A DNA stretch of 64,000 nt from Volvox africanus (lineage: Eukaryota > Chlorophyta > Chlorophyceae > Chlamydomonadales > Volvocaceae), in the NCBI GenBank assembly GCA_030268105.1, contig BSDZ01000080.1, positions 4,279,501 through 4,343,500 of the forward strand. The letters run 5' to 3'. The translations under genes and the position numbers were made by a program. The first letter of the stretch is position 1; each line of letters opens with the position of its first letter. Under the pieces are notes generated by a model, which saw nothing but the letters and a program-made list of their open reading frames with translations, did no database searches and had not been told where the DNA came from. Below are positions 13,037 through 24,182 of the stretch, piece after piece.

Positions 13037-14376
13037 ATGGCACGAGTTCGCGTCCGGTTGGGAAATTGGAATCGGCTGAATCGAAAATGGGAGCATCGTG
13101 TTAGTATGATGAAGTAAGTTTTAATGTCTTATATTGCTGACCAGACAATCAGGGGATATCACTTCGTGGCCGCGCTGTATGGTACACATTGCAGAACTAT
13201 GGTCACACAGCTGCTGGAAAAGGAACGCATTCGAACAACACTGGCTAAAGCTAAGACACTTCAGCGGTATGTGGACAAGGTCGTCACGCTAGGCAAAAAG
13301 GTTAGTCCGTTTTTTCTTGCGGATTCGCTCGGCCCGAATGAAGACCACTTTACGATCCTTTTTAATGTAATTATGCCCGATGGTGAATGCATCAACCAAG
13401 CTGTTTCGGTCTTGAGTGGCTGCAACCGCTCCATGGGTCAGCCTGTGCCCGTCAATATGGGTTGCAATGAGCATCATACCTACTACCATGCATATAGGGG
13501 GCAATCCCCGTGCACGTCCTTGCTCGCAATCGTCCGGCTTATGGACCTTGTATCCCGATTCATAAGCTAGGGATGGATGACAGCCGCGTCGTATCCTATT
13601 TGCGTGTGTCCTCTCATTGTTTTCGATCTGACTTGCTCAAATACAGACAGTTAACAAGCCAATATTCCTTACGGAATGTAAATCGTCTCCTCTCGACACC
13701 GTCTATGAATTTCGTGCACTCCTTGTGACTCTGTGCAGGGAACACGCGACGCGTGGATCCAAGCAAGAGGTATCGTTCGAACTGATCGCGAGCTTCACAA
13801 ACTCTTCACACAAATAGCCCTCCGATACCGGGAGCGCTCCGGTGGGTTCACACGGCTTGTGCGGGCCGGGTGGCGTGAACGAGACGCTGCTCCCGTGGCG
13901 TTCATCGAGTGAGTATCGTCAACAACAGGGAACTGCGTGTGTGAATTAGATTACGTGAAGTCGCCAGGCCATCTGAATGCAGGGCGTGCATGAGCTCGCC
14001 GTGGTTAATTACCATGCCTGATCCTCCTCAGCTGTTGGGGGCGAACTGTTGTCGGGGTGTTATGAAAGCACAATGCACACTCCCTCGGCATATGCGGGGC
14101 CCCGCAAGCACGTGTGTGCTTGTATTTGCCATGGGCTTCTTTCGCTTTCGGACTCCCCTCCTCCTCAGGTTGGTGGATCGCCCAGGAGAGCTGCGACCCG
14201 CCGGGCCCGCGCTGCAGCGTGTGGACCCCTTGTCCGTGCGGGCCTGGATGCAGATGCAGCTAGGGCAGACCCCGCGGGAGGCGTCGCCTCTGCTGCCAAC
14301 TGTAGTGCGGCAGTATCTCCGTGATGAAAACCGGATCAGGGACCGGACCAATGTTCCAGAACTGGGCGATGGGTGA
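13037..14376 (+). CDS. Organellar ribosomal protein bL17 (likely mitochondrial)
   Basis: Four exons: 13037-13113, 13195-13300, 13739-13908, 14169-14376; 186 residues, TGA stop. bL17 lies near the polypeptide exit of the large ribosomal subunit. The core RVSMMKTMVTQLLEKERI followed by TTLAKAKTLQRYVDKVVTLGKK is the classic L17 N-terminal block (bacterial form: RNMVTSLLEHERI..TTLAKAKELR). Later come LHKLFTQIALRYRERSGGFTRLV and DAAPVAFIELVD, the second conserved block. It has a C-terminal extension of about 60 residues beyond the bacterial protein, as plant mitochondrial-type L17 proteins do, and no long plastid leader; I therefore favour mitochondria, by inference. It is transcribed away from EPSPS. 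Confidence 0.9.
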
Positions 14377-15331
14377 TCTTGACCTGATTGTGCTTTGGTG
14401 TTGGCCCAGCCAATCGCTCGGCTGTTTTGTATAATGAAGCATGTTTTTTCGTTCAGTTGTAAGAATTGGTCTAAGAATGTCATTTATCATTGCATGCAGT
14501 CAGTTGTACAGAGATATGCAGGGTCAAAATGGAAATGGGAATACAGGCGCGTGTGCACGGCCAGGAAGTTACATGGGTTTCATATGCTTGAATGAACTGG
14601 TTGTGCCATGGGATTTCCTCTTGCGCCGAAGTGGAAACGTGAACAGGTTGCACGGACGTGTGGGCGTCCTCTAAAGACGAGTCTACAGAACCCACCTTGC
14701 ACAGCATTTGCCGGCCTCGCGCGTTTGGTTGCGTTGTGCGAGTAATGGCATGGTTGATGGCTATGTATATAAGGCACAAGCTCCGAACAAAGCAGCCTTG
14801 CGCAGGAGGCTGCGTGTCGGTCATGAATGTTACCCTTAATTACGGTGACGACTTGCAGCGACGCTGATTCGTCCTATAAGAACACCTTGATCCATGAATT
14901 CCACAAAGCAATTATCTGCACACCATGACCACCACCAGTACGAGCACCAGTGCCCGACTGAGCCTAGGCCATAAAAAAAATTGCCAGCCGCCCGCGCCGC
15001 CTCCCGAGGAATGGATATCCATGAATGGCGACTTACGTGCTCGATTTCATGGCTCTCTAGTTACTGCGTGAATCCCGACCACCTGCTGACGAGATTACCC
15101 GAAAATCCCCTTTCCTCTCCGTGTAAGGTCCCGGTTATTATGTACAAGTCTTCAGTGCACCCGCCTTTCGGCGTTGCCCTGACACCAACACAGCCATTTA
15201 GTACACTGAAAACCAACGTTCCTGAGCGCGGTAGGCCGGCTGCTCCGACAATCGAACCATCCTCCCGTCTGCTCCACAAGCTTACAGTCTCGAGTCACTC
15301 TACGGGACATTTCCAGCAGGAAACACAATGA
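14377..15331. other. Convergent 3' region between bL17 and an unrecognised gene
   Basis: Two 3' ends face each other. The short frames on each strand look random, with no exon that joins in frame to either neighbour. Confidence 0.45.
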
Positions 15332-17720
15332 TCAGCTGACGCGGCCCACAGCCGTTGCCTTCGCCAAGGATGTCACGCGCAAGGGCACGGAGGCGGGAAC
15401 TGCCGCAATAAAACCATTTGCATTACTAGGCGGCCGGCCCTCACCTGCTGCCGTCCCCGATATGCTCCCGAAGGCCGTCCCTGCACTCCCAATCTCCACT
15501 CGGCTAGCACAAAACTCCGTTAGCGCATCTTGCTGCGGCGCCGAAAACCCTGGTGGGCATCCACGCCCATGGACGTCTGGCGACAAAGACCGCGTCGCTG
15601 GGCTCAGACCGCTGTGTAAAACCCCGACCGCTGGTCCTCGACTCCCCCGATTAGGATTCGGAGTGGCAGCCTGACCAGGTTTCTCAGATGAGGAACGCTC
15701 GGGCCCAAGCGAGAGATCTATGATGCCAGCTAGAGGGCTTCCCAACCCGCGCTGCATGCGGTTGCTGCCGTCCCGACGATGCTGCAGCTGACCGCCAGGG
15801 AGTGGCAGACCACGGCCCGCCGTCAGCGATCCTGGCGCCACAGCCACCCCGGAGGCCTGTGCAGGTTGGGCACCGGCGAAGCCCACACCAGTGACTGTCG
15901 GGCCAATCCACAGTGAGACGTTAACACCCGCCTGCAGCGCTGTCCCCGGTGGTGGCTGTTGCTGGATTGCAGGTGCCTCTGGATCCCAGCCGGACAAGCC
16001 ACTGGCATCGGTCCTGAAGGAGCTCCCGCGACGTCCGGCCAAAAACAGCCCTGGGAGCAACGGCGTTCCAGGTTGTCCAGTGGGCGCAGTCAGCATTGAA
16101 CCCGACGCTATCTGTGATAATCCTGCCGTTGCTGATACTAATGACGAGGCTGTCCCTGGAATGGCGTGGCTTGTGCCGGGCATTTGCTGCGAGTCGTGAT
16201 GGTCATGCAAGCTCGGGGATTGCGTATTTGCACATGACGAGAAAGATGATGACCGTGCTGGCGGATGCTCAACGGCGCCTTCTGCGCCACTGCTAGGGCG
16301 ATCCGTTGGTGCCATGCCCGGATCGCTGGGCACGGCAGTGGAGCGCCCGCATGCAGCACGGCCGATTGGTGCGCCAAGTGGCTCTAAGTGGGGCGGCAAG
16401 TGTTGCGGCGGAAGTGGCGGATGTCCGTGCACGGTTGAAGGAGGCCCTAAAGCGCCGAGATGCCCGGATGGCACAGGCCGACCCGACACATTCGGCGCAG
16501 GAGCTGGATTTCCCGCGCCAGCCCCATGGGTACCGGTTAGGTACGTTTCTGCAGAAACGCTGCGATGCCGCGGTGAGCCGCCAGCGGACGATTCCACCGC
16601 CACTGGAAACGGCTGCATGGGACCCGTTGGCGCCAAGGTGGTGCCGGCGGCAGTTTCCCGCCGCCCCAGGCGCGTCCCAGTGTTGAGCGTGTTCTGCATC
16701 ACCTGCTGCACATTCTGCTGTCGAAGTGCCGCGCCTGCTCGCTGTGCAGGTGTTATGCGGCCATGAGGCGGCGGGCCCGAATAACCATAGGATCCTCCCC
16801 CACTTGCACCGGCAGACATAGAGACCGTCGGCTCCACGTCCGATTCATCCCCTACATCCAGGTTCCTGTGCATCGCAATCCTCCGCAGTGTGGTGGTGGC
16901 GCCTTGGGCTCCGTTGGCCAGCGCAGCAGGGCCCGAAGACCGCCGATCACCCTGAAAACAACATTATAATAGACATTGAGGTAAGGGCATTACGGGAAGC
17001 CGTAAATGTGAAATGTCCTACACACGGCCCCAACTGTACGCAAGGAAGGTAATCCTGAACTAAACGCTTTCACCTTGCAAACATGCCCAAAACTCTAGAT
17101 CAGGTCACAAGCGATGCTTTGAAAAGGGATATACTTGTAAGTATCCACCACTACTCACCCGTGTACCTACCTGGGAGTAAGAGGCCCCTTGCCCAGGTTT
17201 CCGCCTTGCTTCCGACACCTTAAGAGGGCCCCGACCTTGATGCCCAGCACTGAGGACACGCCGTCCAACCCCAGCCCCGAGTCCCACAAGAGTTGTGGGT
17301 ATGTTCTTAATGTACGGCCCCAACCTCAGCGCCGCCTGTTGCGCCGCCTCACTCTGTGATGGCATAGGGTACCATGACCATGTCAGATGTGGCATGATGG
17401 CATTTGGAATGCCCGGATCTTAAAGAGCGCTTATAGAAGCCAACGCAGACGTAGCAGGAACTGTGTGTGCCACTCAAAGCGGCTTAATATGCGTGAAGCA
17501 GGCCGGGCACGCCACCCCTCGACACAACGCTGCGTACGAAACATGAACCCTCGCAGAATCCAACTACAGGTGGCGCAAAGAGGAAGGTCGCTGCAATCTT
17601 CTTAAACATGATCCTCACCACGCTAGGACCGTCACCCCAGCCATCAAGCACCCAAGGCTCGGCGTCCGCGGGCTCTGCGTCTGCGTCGTCAAGCTGGACA
17701 GCGGCAGCCGCGTTCGCCAT
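15332..17720 (-). CDS. Unrecognised Ser/Pro/Gly-rich protein
   Basis: Model on the minus strand: 17720-17568, 17353-17171, 16951-15332; 651 residues, TGA stop. I do not recognise a family. The first exon is acidic (DDADAEPADAEPW) and ends in a hydrophobic/basic stretch (VVRIMFKKIAATF). The second is rich in Ala, Gly and Arg. The last exon is a single 540-residue frame dominated by Ser, Pro, Gly, Ala and Gln, with no transmembrane segment or cysteine pattern, as in intrinsically disordered regulatory or scaffold proteins. Support for it being real is the length of the open frame, and two donor/acceptor pairs (CAG/GTAGGT and TTTTCAG) that join all three pieces in phase 0. The first exon boundary and start are uncertain, and more exons could lie on either side. 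Antisense frames at 16306-16766 are its shadows. Confidence 0.5.
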
Positions 17721-18635
17721 TTTGTTAAGAAGACTTTTAGGTCTACTTCCTGCTGATGCAGGTCGCGAGCGAGTATACTCTTCAAGGTGTGAGGACCTGC
17801 GGGCGACCGATGCACCTTGGAGCTTCAGGTGGAGCAAGCAAGCCGGGGCATTTACGACGAGAAATGTGCAACTCAAAATGATTCAGTGAAAACTATGACT
17901 ACATCTAGCGTTCTTGAAAGGATGGCCTTTCGCACCTTTCGACGCAGCCCATGGGCAGTCCATCATGGCTCTGATAATTGCTCATGACAATTTCATGACA
18001 CTCTATTGTTATACTATAAAGGTGATATGGGAACGCTCAGCAGGGGCATAGGCCGAGCTACCCACACCAATGACTAAACCAAAAGTCCGCCCCGCACAAC
18101 CAATACTTCCTTCTATACATCCTCGCAAATAGGCCAAGATCAGGCAGCGTTTCTTGGAGGCGCACGTTACTCGGCAACTACATGGAAAATAAGTAAGTTT
18201 TTATCAATCAGGCCGATGTATTATGGCAATAGTAGCAACTAGCTCTAGGGTCAACCGGCACAATTGCTTAACTTTGGCTTTAGTACGATATGTTGTACCC
18301 GTTGCATGGTGTCCCATCTCTGACATTTACATCCACTTAGCGAACCTTGTTTGTTGCCTGAGGTCTGAGTTGGTAAGACTATTACAGCCAACCTGTGAGG
18401 AAGGAAGAAACCGTGTGACAACCCAAATAACAGCGAACGCAACACGGCGTCATTCTGTTTGACACGGGTTACACTAGGAGCTAGTATATTTTAGGAACTA
18501 CGTGGAGACTGACTGCTTCTTAGGCCGTGTGAAGACCTTGATCGTCGATCTTGGGGTGCAGAAGTGGCACGCATCACCTAGGCAGTGTTTAGCAGGAGAA
18601 AATCTGATAAATTCCATCAGCATCAGTCTGTCAAC
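17721..18635. other. Divergent upstream region before SEC23
   Basis: It lies between the 5' end of the unrecognised minus-strand gene and SEC23. It should hold both promoters; no coding frame is recognisable. Confidence 0.45.
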
Positions 18636-21600
18636 ATGGATTTCGCGGCCCTCGAGGACATCGACGGAGTAAGGCTTACTTGGAACATTTGGCCGAACAG
18701 CAAGCTCGAGGCGACGAAATGTGTGATCCCATTTGCTTCCATTTACACTCCAAACAAGCGCCTACCTACGATGCCGGTACGCAAGCAGCCTTGGTCTCTG
18801 CTGACGCTGGCTTGACTTCATACCAGGCTTATGGGGAAAGACTTGGGATAGTGCTGCACTTCATCTTCAATTACGTTTTGGACCTTGCACGGTCATTGCA
18901 GGTGCTGCCTTACGAGCCCGTCCCTTGCAAGCAGTGTACGGCGGTTCTGAATCCCTACGCCCGGGTGGACTTTTATTCAAAGGTCTGGATATGCCCGTTC
19001 TGTCACTCGAGGAATCATTTTCCGGCCCATTATCAGGGTATCTCCGACAACAACATGCCCGCGGAGTTGTACCCAAATTACTGTACCATTGAGTACACGT
19101 TGCCAAAGACGGTGCCACCACATCCACCGGCGTACATTTTCCTCATTGACACGTGCGTGTCTGAGGACGAGCTGGGGGCTTGCAAGGCTGCAATTATGCA
19201 GGCTATCCAGACACTTCCAGAGTACGCATGTGTGGGTTTGGTCACGTTCGGTACACATGTACATGTGTACGAGTTAGGCTTTACGGAGTGCTCCAAGTGC
19301 TTTGTGTTCCGTGGCTCTAAGGAGTACACGAGCCAGCAGATTATTGAGCAGCTAGGTATCCGCGGTGGTGCACCGCAACGACCTGGCGGGCCACCGGCTG
19401 CTGGGCAACCGGGGCAGGCCACCGGTGCACTGCAGCGGCGCTTCCTCATGCCACTGGGCGAATGCGAGTTCACGCTAACAACGGCGTTGGAGGAGCTTCA
19501 AAAGGACTCGTACCCGGTGATTGCCACGCACAGGCCAGCACGCTGCACTGGTACAGCTATGCAGGTTGCGTCCGCCTTGTTGGGCGCTTCAGTCCCGATA
19601 GGAAGCTGCGCAGGCCGCATTCTTCTGTTTGTGGGCGGGCCATGCACGGAGGGCAGCGGCAAGGTCGTAAACCGGGAGCTTACGGAGGAAATCCGCTCGC
19701 ACAAGGTGAGCGAGCCTGGGCTAACCCAGTCGGCGAGGGGATCGCCAGTCACCGCCTGACCAGTGTACTTATGGGATGCGCATTTGTTGGGCGTCTGAGT
19801 CGCATTTACAAAATTCCTGCGAATGCAATGGCCAGTTGTAGTTGCGGCTTAATGCATAGTGAGTGCGTTTTTCCTTGATGCAGGATCTTGCTAAAGACGG
19901 CGCACCCCATTACCGCAAGGCGAAGAAGTTCTATGATGGCCTAGCAGCGGAGCTGGTGGCGCATGGACACGCACTAGATATCTTTGCTTGCGCCCTGGAC
20001 CAGGTGGCCCATGGGGCTTCCGTTAGGTGTTTGGCATGTAGATTGAGTGCGGATGAATTTAGGTGAATTTCTCCTGCGTGACGGGATGAATTGCAGCTTC
20101 CGTTTGCATTAGCTGTGTAGCACCACTCTTGTACATATGTCTTTTTGTGGCATGTCATTGCATCCTGCATATGCATAACGAAGCCCTCAGACACGCTGGG
20201 ATGTCTGCCGTCTTGCTGAACCGTGGTTCGCTACAGTTTTTCGTGCCGTGTGCGAAACCACTTGGCAGGTTGGTGTCGCCGAGATGAAAGATGTGGTAAT
20301 GACGACGGGAGGCCTAACTGTGCAGACTGACACGTACCACAACGTCGTATTCCGGGACTCACTCAAGCGCCTGTTTGCACGCGAAGGGGAGGACGGGTTC
20401 CTGGGGCTCTCTTCCAACGCAAGTTTTGAGGTCATTCCGTCCCGGGACATCAAGGTGGCGGGATTGCTGGGTCCTGCCGCACGTGTAGACAAAAAAAGCC
20501 CCTACATCGCGGACGTAGAAGTGGGACTTGGTGGCACGACAACGTGGAAGCTGTGCAGCCTGGATTCCGAAACCAGCCTGGCTTTGCTGTACGAGATCAC
20601 GGCGGCGGCTAAGTAAGGAGGCTTAACAAGTTTACTGTTGCCAAGACCATCTTGTTATATCCTCAGTTGATACCCCTTAGATCCCGTATATATAGATGGG
20701 TACTCATCGTCATATTGCGGAACTGCACAGTTGACGGCCTGAGTGTTCGATACGCGTGTACCATACGAAAGAAATTTGCCCCCACTTTCCCCTGTGTTTT
20801 TGGCAGCCGTGACGCAGGCGATGCACAGGCGAACTCGCAGTTCTTCCTGCAGTTTATTACACGGTACCTGCATTGGACGGGCGAGCTCCGCTGCCGAGTG
20901 ACCACTGTGACGCGTCGGTGGATTGACGGCAGCCAAGTTGGGGAGGTCATAACAGGCAAGCAGGGATGGGTGATACCTATGTGAGTCTGAAAGGGCGCAC
21001 TTCTGGATACGTCAGGAAACACAATGCTTGGCAAGCTCGCCTGCCTGCCTGCAGGTTTTGACCAAGAAGCTGCTGCCGTGCTCATGGGCCGCCTCGCAAC
21101 GCATAAGATGGAGACCGAGGAGGACTTCGATGCAACCCGGTGGCTTGACCGCGCATTGATCCGGCTTGCGCAGCGCTTTGGTGACTACCGCAAGGACGAC
21201 CCCCAGTCCTTCAACCTACGGCCTGAGCTCAGCTTCTACCCGCAGTTCATGTTCCACCTCCGCAGAAGTCCATTCGTACAGGTGTTCGGTAACAGTCCTG
21301 ATGAGACGGCGTATTACCGCATGGCGCTGTTTCGGGTTGCAGTCCCGGACGCCATGGTGAGTTGGACAGGGAAGGAACGCAGTCGTTGGGCGTGGTGAGG
21401 TGCACAAGAATGGGGCCTTTTATCAGAGCTCTATTTTGTAAAACGCGGTGCTAGCTATACAAGCTAGTTAGGAATTACAGATCTTGCACCTCGTATTTGG
21501 ACTACGACAGGTTTTATCTCAAGTACCGCAGGTGCTGTATGCAGTGCGTCATATTGGTTCGCGAAAGGGACTGACAAATATTTTTTATGCTGTTTTCACT

Positions 21601-22331
21601 TTTCCTGGGCTTGGTAGGTAATGATCCAGCCGCAGCTAACTGCATACCATTTTAACGGGCCGCCAGAGCCCGTGCTGCTTGACGTCTCGTCTATATTGCC
21701 GGAGCGTGTCCTCTTGCTGGACGCCTACTTCTACGTCGTCGTCTTCCACGGCACCACTATCGCGCAGTGGCGTAAGGCCGAGTACCACCTGCAGCCCGAG
21801 CACGTTGCATTTGCGCAGGCAAGTTATCATTGTTTACAGGCTCGGGGTTCAGCCCGCCTGGTGCTCCATTTGGCAAGAGATATGCTTCCGGATAGCCAAG
21901 CCCGCACGTTATCGATGAAACATGCTCTACTACGCGCTGTTCAGGTTCTGGCTGCGCCTCAAAGTGAGGCGAAAGAGATTGTCCGGAAGCGATTCCCCGT
22001 GCCAAAGATCGTTGACTGCTATCATAATGGCAGCCAGGTGAGCGTATTCTCGTCCGTTTGCCTGGGTTGCTGTCAGTCGTTGGAAGAGCAGATATTGTCA
22101 ATGCTGAACGTTAATCTGCGCATTAGCCATTAGCCGTGTTGCCGGTACCAGTATGGAGCTTAACGTCCCTTTTTGCTTGGCGCTTGGCAGGCCCGTTTCC
22201 TCCTCGTCAAGCTTAACCCGTCCTCCACGTACACTTCAGCAACACCGATGTCTGCAGAGGTGATCAACACCGATGACGTCAGCCTGGCGACCTTTACCGA
22301 GCACCTGAAGCGTTTGGCGGTCCAATCATGA
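18636..22331 (+). CDS. SEC23: Protein transport protein SEC23 (COPII coat GTPase activator)
   Basis: Nine exons: 18636-18776, 18902-19705, 19884-20003, 20269-20612, 20807-20955, 21055-21356, 21618-21818, 21945-22037, 22191-22331; 764 residues, TGA stop, the usual SEC23 length. SEC23 pairs with SEC24 in the inner COPII coat and activates the SAR1 GTPase at ER exit sites. Visible domains in order: N-terminal beta part ([11 protein letters not shown]), zinc finger with Cys56, Cys59, Cys78 and Cys81, trunk (vWA-like) with [12 protein letters not shown] and [18 protein letters not shown], helical domain ([15 protein letters not shown]), and gelsolin-like C-terminus ([38 protein letters not shown]). 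Two introns, after 20955 and after 21818, start with GC rather than GT; using them restores the conserved protein on both sides. The second is stop-free and in frame. Confidence 0.95.
20956..21054 (+). other. GC-AG intron in SEC23 (intron 5)
   Basis: The exon ends ACAG and the intron begins GCAAGC. Splicing here gives the conserved junction [13 protein letters not shown]. The two nearby GT sites, before GTTGGG and GTCATA, leave phase 0 and break the downstream frame. The acceptor is CCTGCAG. Confidence 0.75.
21819..21944 (+). other. GC-AG intron in SEC23 (intron 7), stop-free and in frame
   Basis: The exon ends CGCAG and the intron starts GCAAGT; the acceptor is TGTTCAG. It is 126 bases long, a multiple of three, with no stop in the SEC23 frame, so retention would add 42 residues. 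Other SEC23 proteins run directly from the AFAQ equivalent to the VLAAPQ equivalent, which supports splicing. Confidence 0.7.
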
Positions 22332-24182
22332 GGATACAGACATATGGGCCCGAACGTGTTGGTTGTACTGTACCAATCCAATGAACGCGGATTCGGTACG
22401 TGCCACTTTACAGCATGTTGACATCGGGTTGCCGCCGTGGACTTGACAGCTGTTATGTGCACCTGGATACCTTGGTGATTGTGTAAGCGCACCGGGTCCT
22501 TTTGGAATAGTACAGAGAGTAATGTTATGCAGAAATCACGATGTATGAGGAGTGACGCAGTAGGGGATTGAAGTCTAACTGAATAGTGCATGTTTGGGCA
22601 GCAGAGATGGCTCTTTGCAATCTTTTTTCCTCTGTCAAATACAATGGTGGTTCCAGGCAGGTTGAAAGGCCATCTTGCAGAAACGAAGCACATATGGGTT
22701 GATTGATCAAGATTACACCTATGTTTGGCCGTAGTTCCGGCTTTTCGAAAGCCTGTTAAGAAGCGTGTCATGTATCTCGTGGATCGCCATTTGTCAAGGT
22801 GAGCTTCCCAGGCCAAACGATTGGCGCACGGGCATTGCTGCATCGCACTGAGGTAATGACGCCAAGGATCATCGTGTGTACAAGAGGGTGGGGAATTGTA
22901 AACCTGCAATACTGCCTAGGGAGCCGGGGCTGCTCTATGCGCATAAAAGCAACGTTGAAGCGGGGATTCTTGAGCCAACTTTCCCCGTTGGTCACCTCAG
23001 TTGTGAATAAGTCGAGCAGTATATGCATGAGAGCAGCAACCTGAAGAACGAACATAGGCCAAATCTTCTGCCCAGATCCTGCAAACACCAATACAACGCC
23101 ACCTCCATTAGATCATAAACTCCTCTTAGCAGTACTGAGCTGCTTAAGCGACCCATGGTGCGCAACCAGCAGCCAACCACTGCACAGTAGACCATGGATA
23201 GACTATCCACGCTTGCGATATCGCACAAACACGAGGTGTAAGAATAACTGGTAGAAATGCAAACTGAATTATTTTAGTTTCAAACATACATGTAAATGAT
23301 GTGCTACGACGATGGGTTTCAAGGCTTTCCTTCATGGGTTTATTTGTGACAGACAGCTAAATGACCCAGTCAAGGTAACTGAGCAATGTAAAATCTTTAG
23401 TTTTATTTTACAGTGTAATATTGCACACTATGAATTGTGGCATCTACCTTCTTTGCAACCGGATCTGATACAGCTGCAGACATGCTGTCTGGAGTTTCGG
23501 AGAATATATTAACTACGCATCTTAGAAGTTCAGTCCTTGACATTATATAAATACAATCACATACTGAAGCGCGTACTTGTTCTTTCAATGAAACGGTTGA
23601 AATCCCTTGACATTTGCGAATTGACCGAATTACACAGCGACTGCTATCAAATAAAATATATATCGCATGGTCACTTGTTTACTGAGGTATGCTAGACCCG
23701 TCATGGCACGCTCGAACGACCATTTCCGGGTCCCGAAAAGCTAACTTGAGTTTACCATACATGCACAGGTGCCCACTAGGATTCTAGCGATCACACAGCA
23801 TAGACAAGCACAAGTCATTGAATACTCAGTGTCAGAATCGCATCTCGTAACACAGCGTACCCAAACTCCACAAGCACAGAAAGATAAAACATTATTATCA
23901 GCACGGTAAATTAGATAACAGCTTAGTATAAATATCTACACAATAATTGAGTAGTCGGCTTCGAAACCAGTGTACGATGGCTTCGGGGCCCCACTGGGCT
24001 TCAACATGAAGTGTAGAAACCGGTCAGGAATTAGATATTGATCTATCTCAAAGCACATAACGCCACATGGCATACCTGTAACCTTGCTAGACAGCTTGAC
24101 GTTTTCACGATTCAGCCCTGCCATCCCAAAGTTCACCGTAGTTTGGCCAAGCAGCACCAGGCAGGTGGCCTAGGTTGCCACC
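22332..24182. other. Intergenic, SEC23 to SIN3
   Basis: It contains the SEC23 3' flank (a TGTAA, the usual green-algal polyadenylation signal, sits at 22482-22486) and the SIN3 promoter. The right part is AT-rich. A long antisense frame (22160-22909) overlaps the last SEC23 exon and resembles nothing. Confidence 0.45.

Noticed and set aside
16306..16766. Plus-strand frames of 126-150 codons
   Set aside because: Shadows of the GC-rich 540-codon minus-strand exon.
22160..22909. 249-codon frame on the minus strand
   Set aside because: It overlaps the last SEC23 exon in antisense, has no family resemblance, and is biased only by the codon pattern of SEC23.
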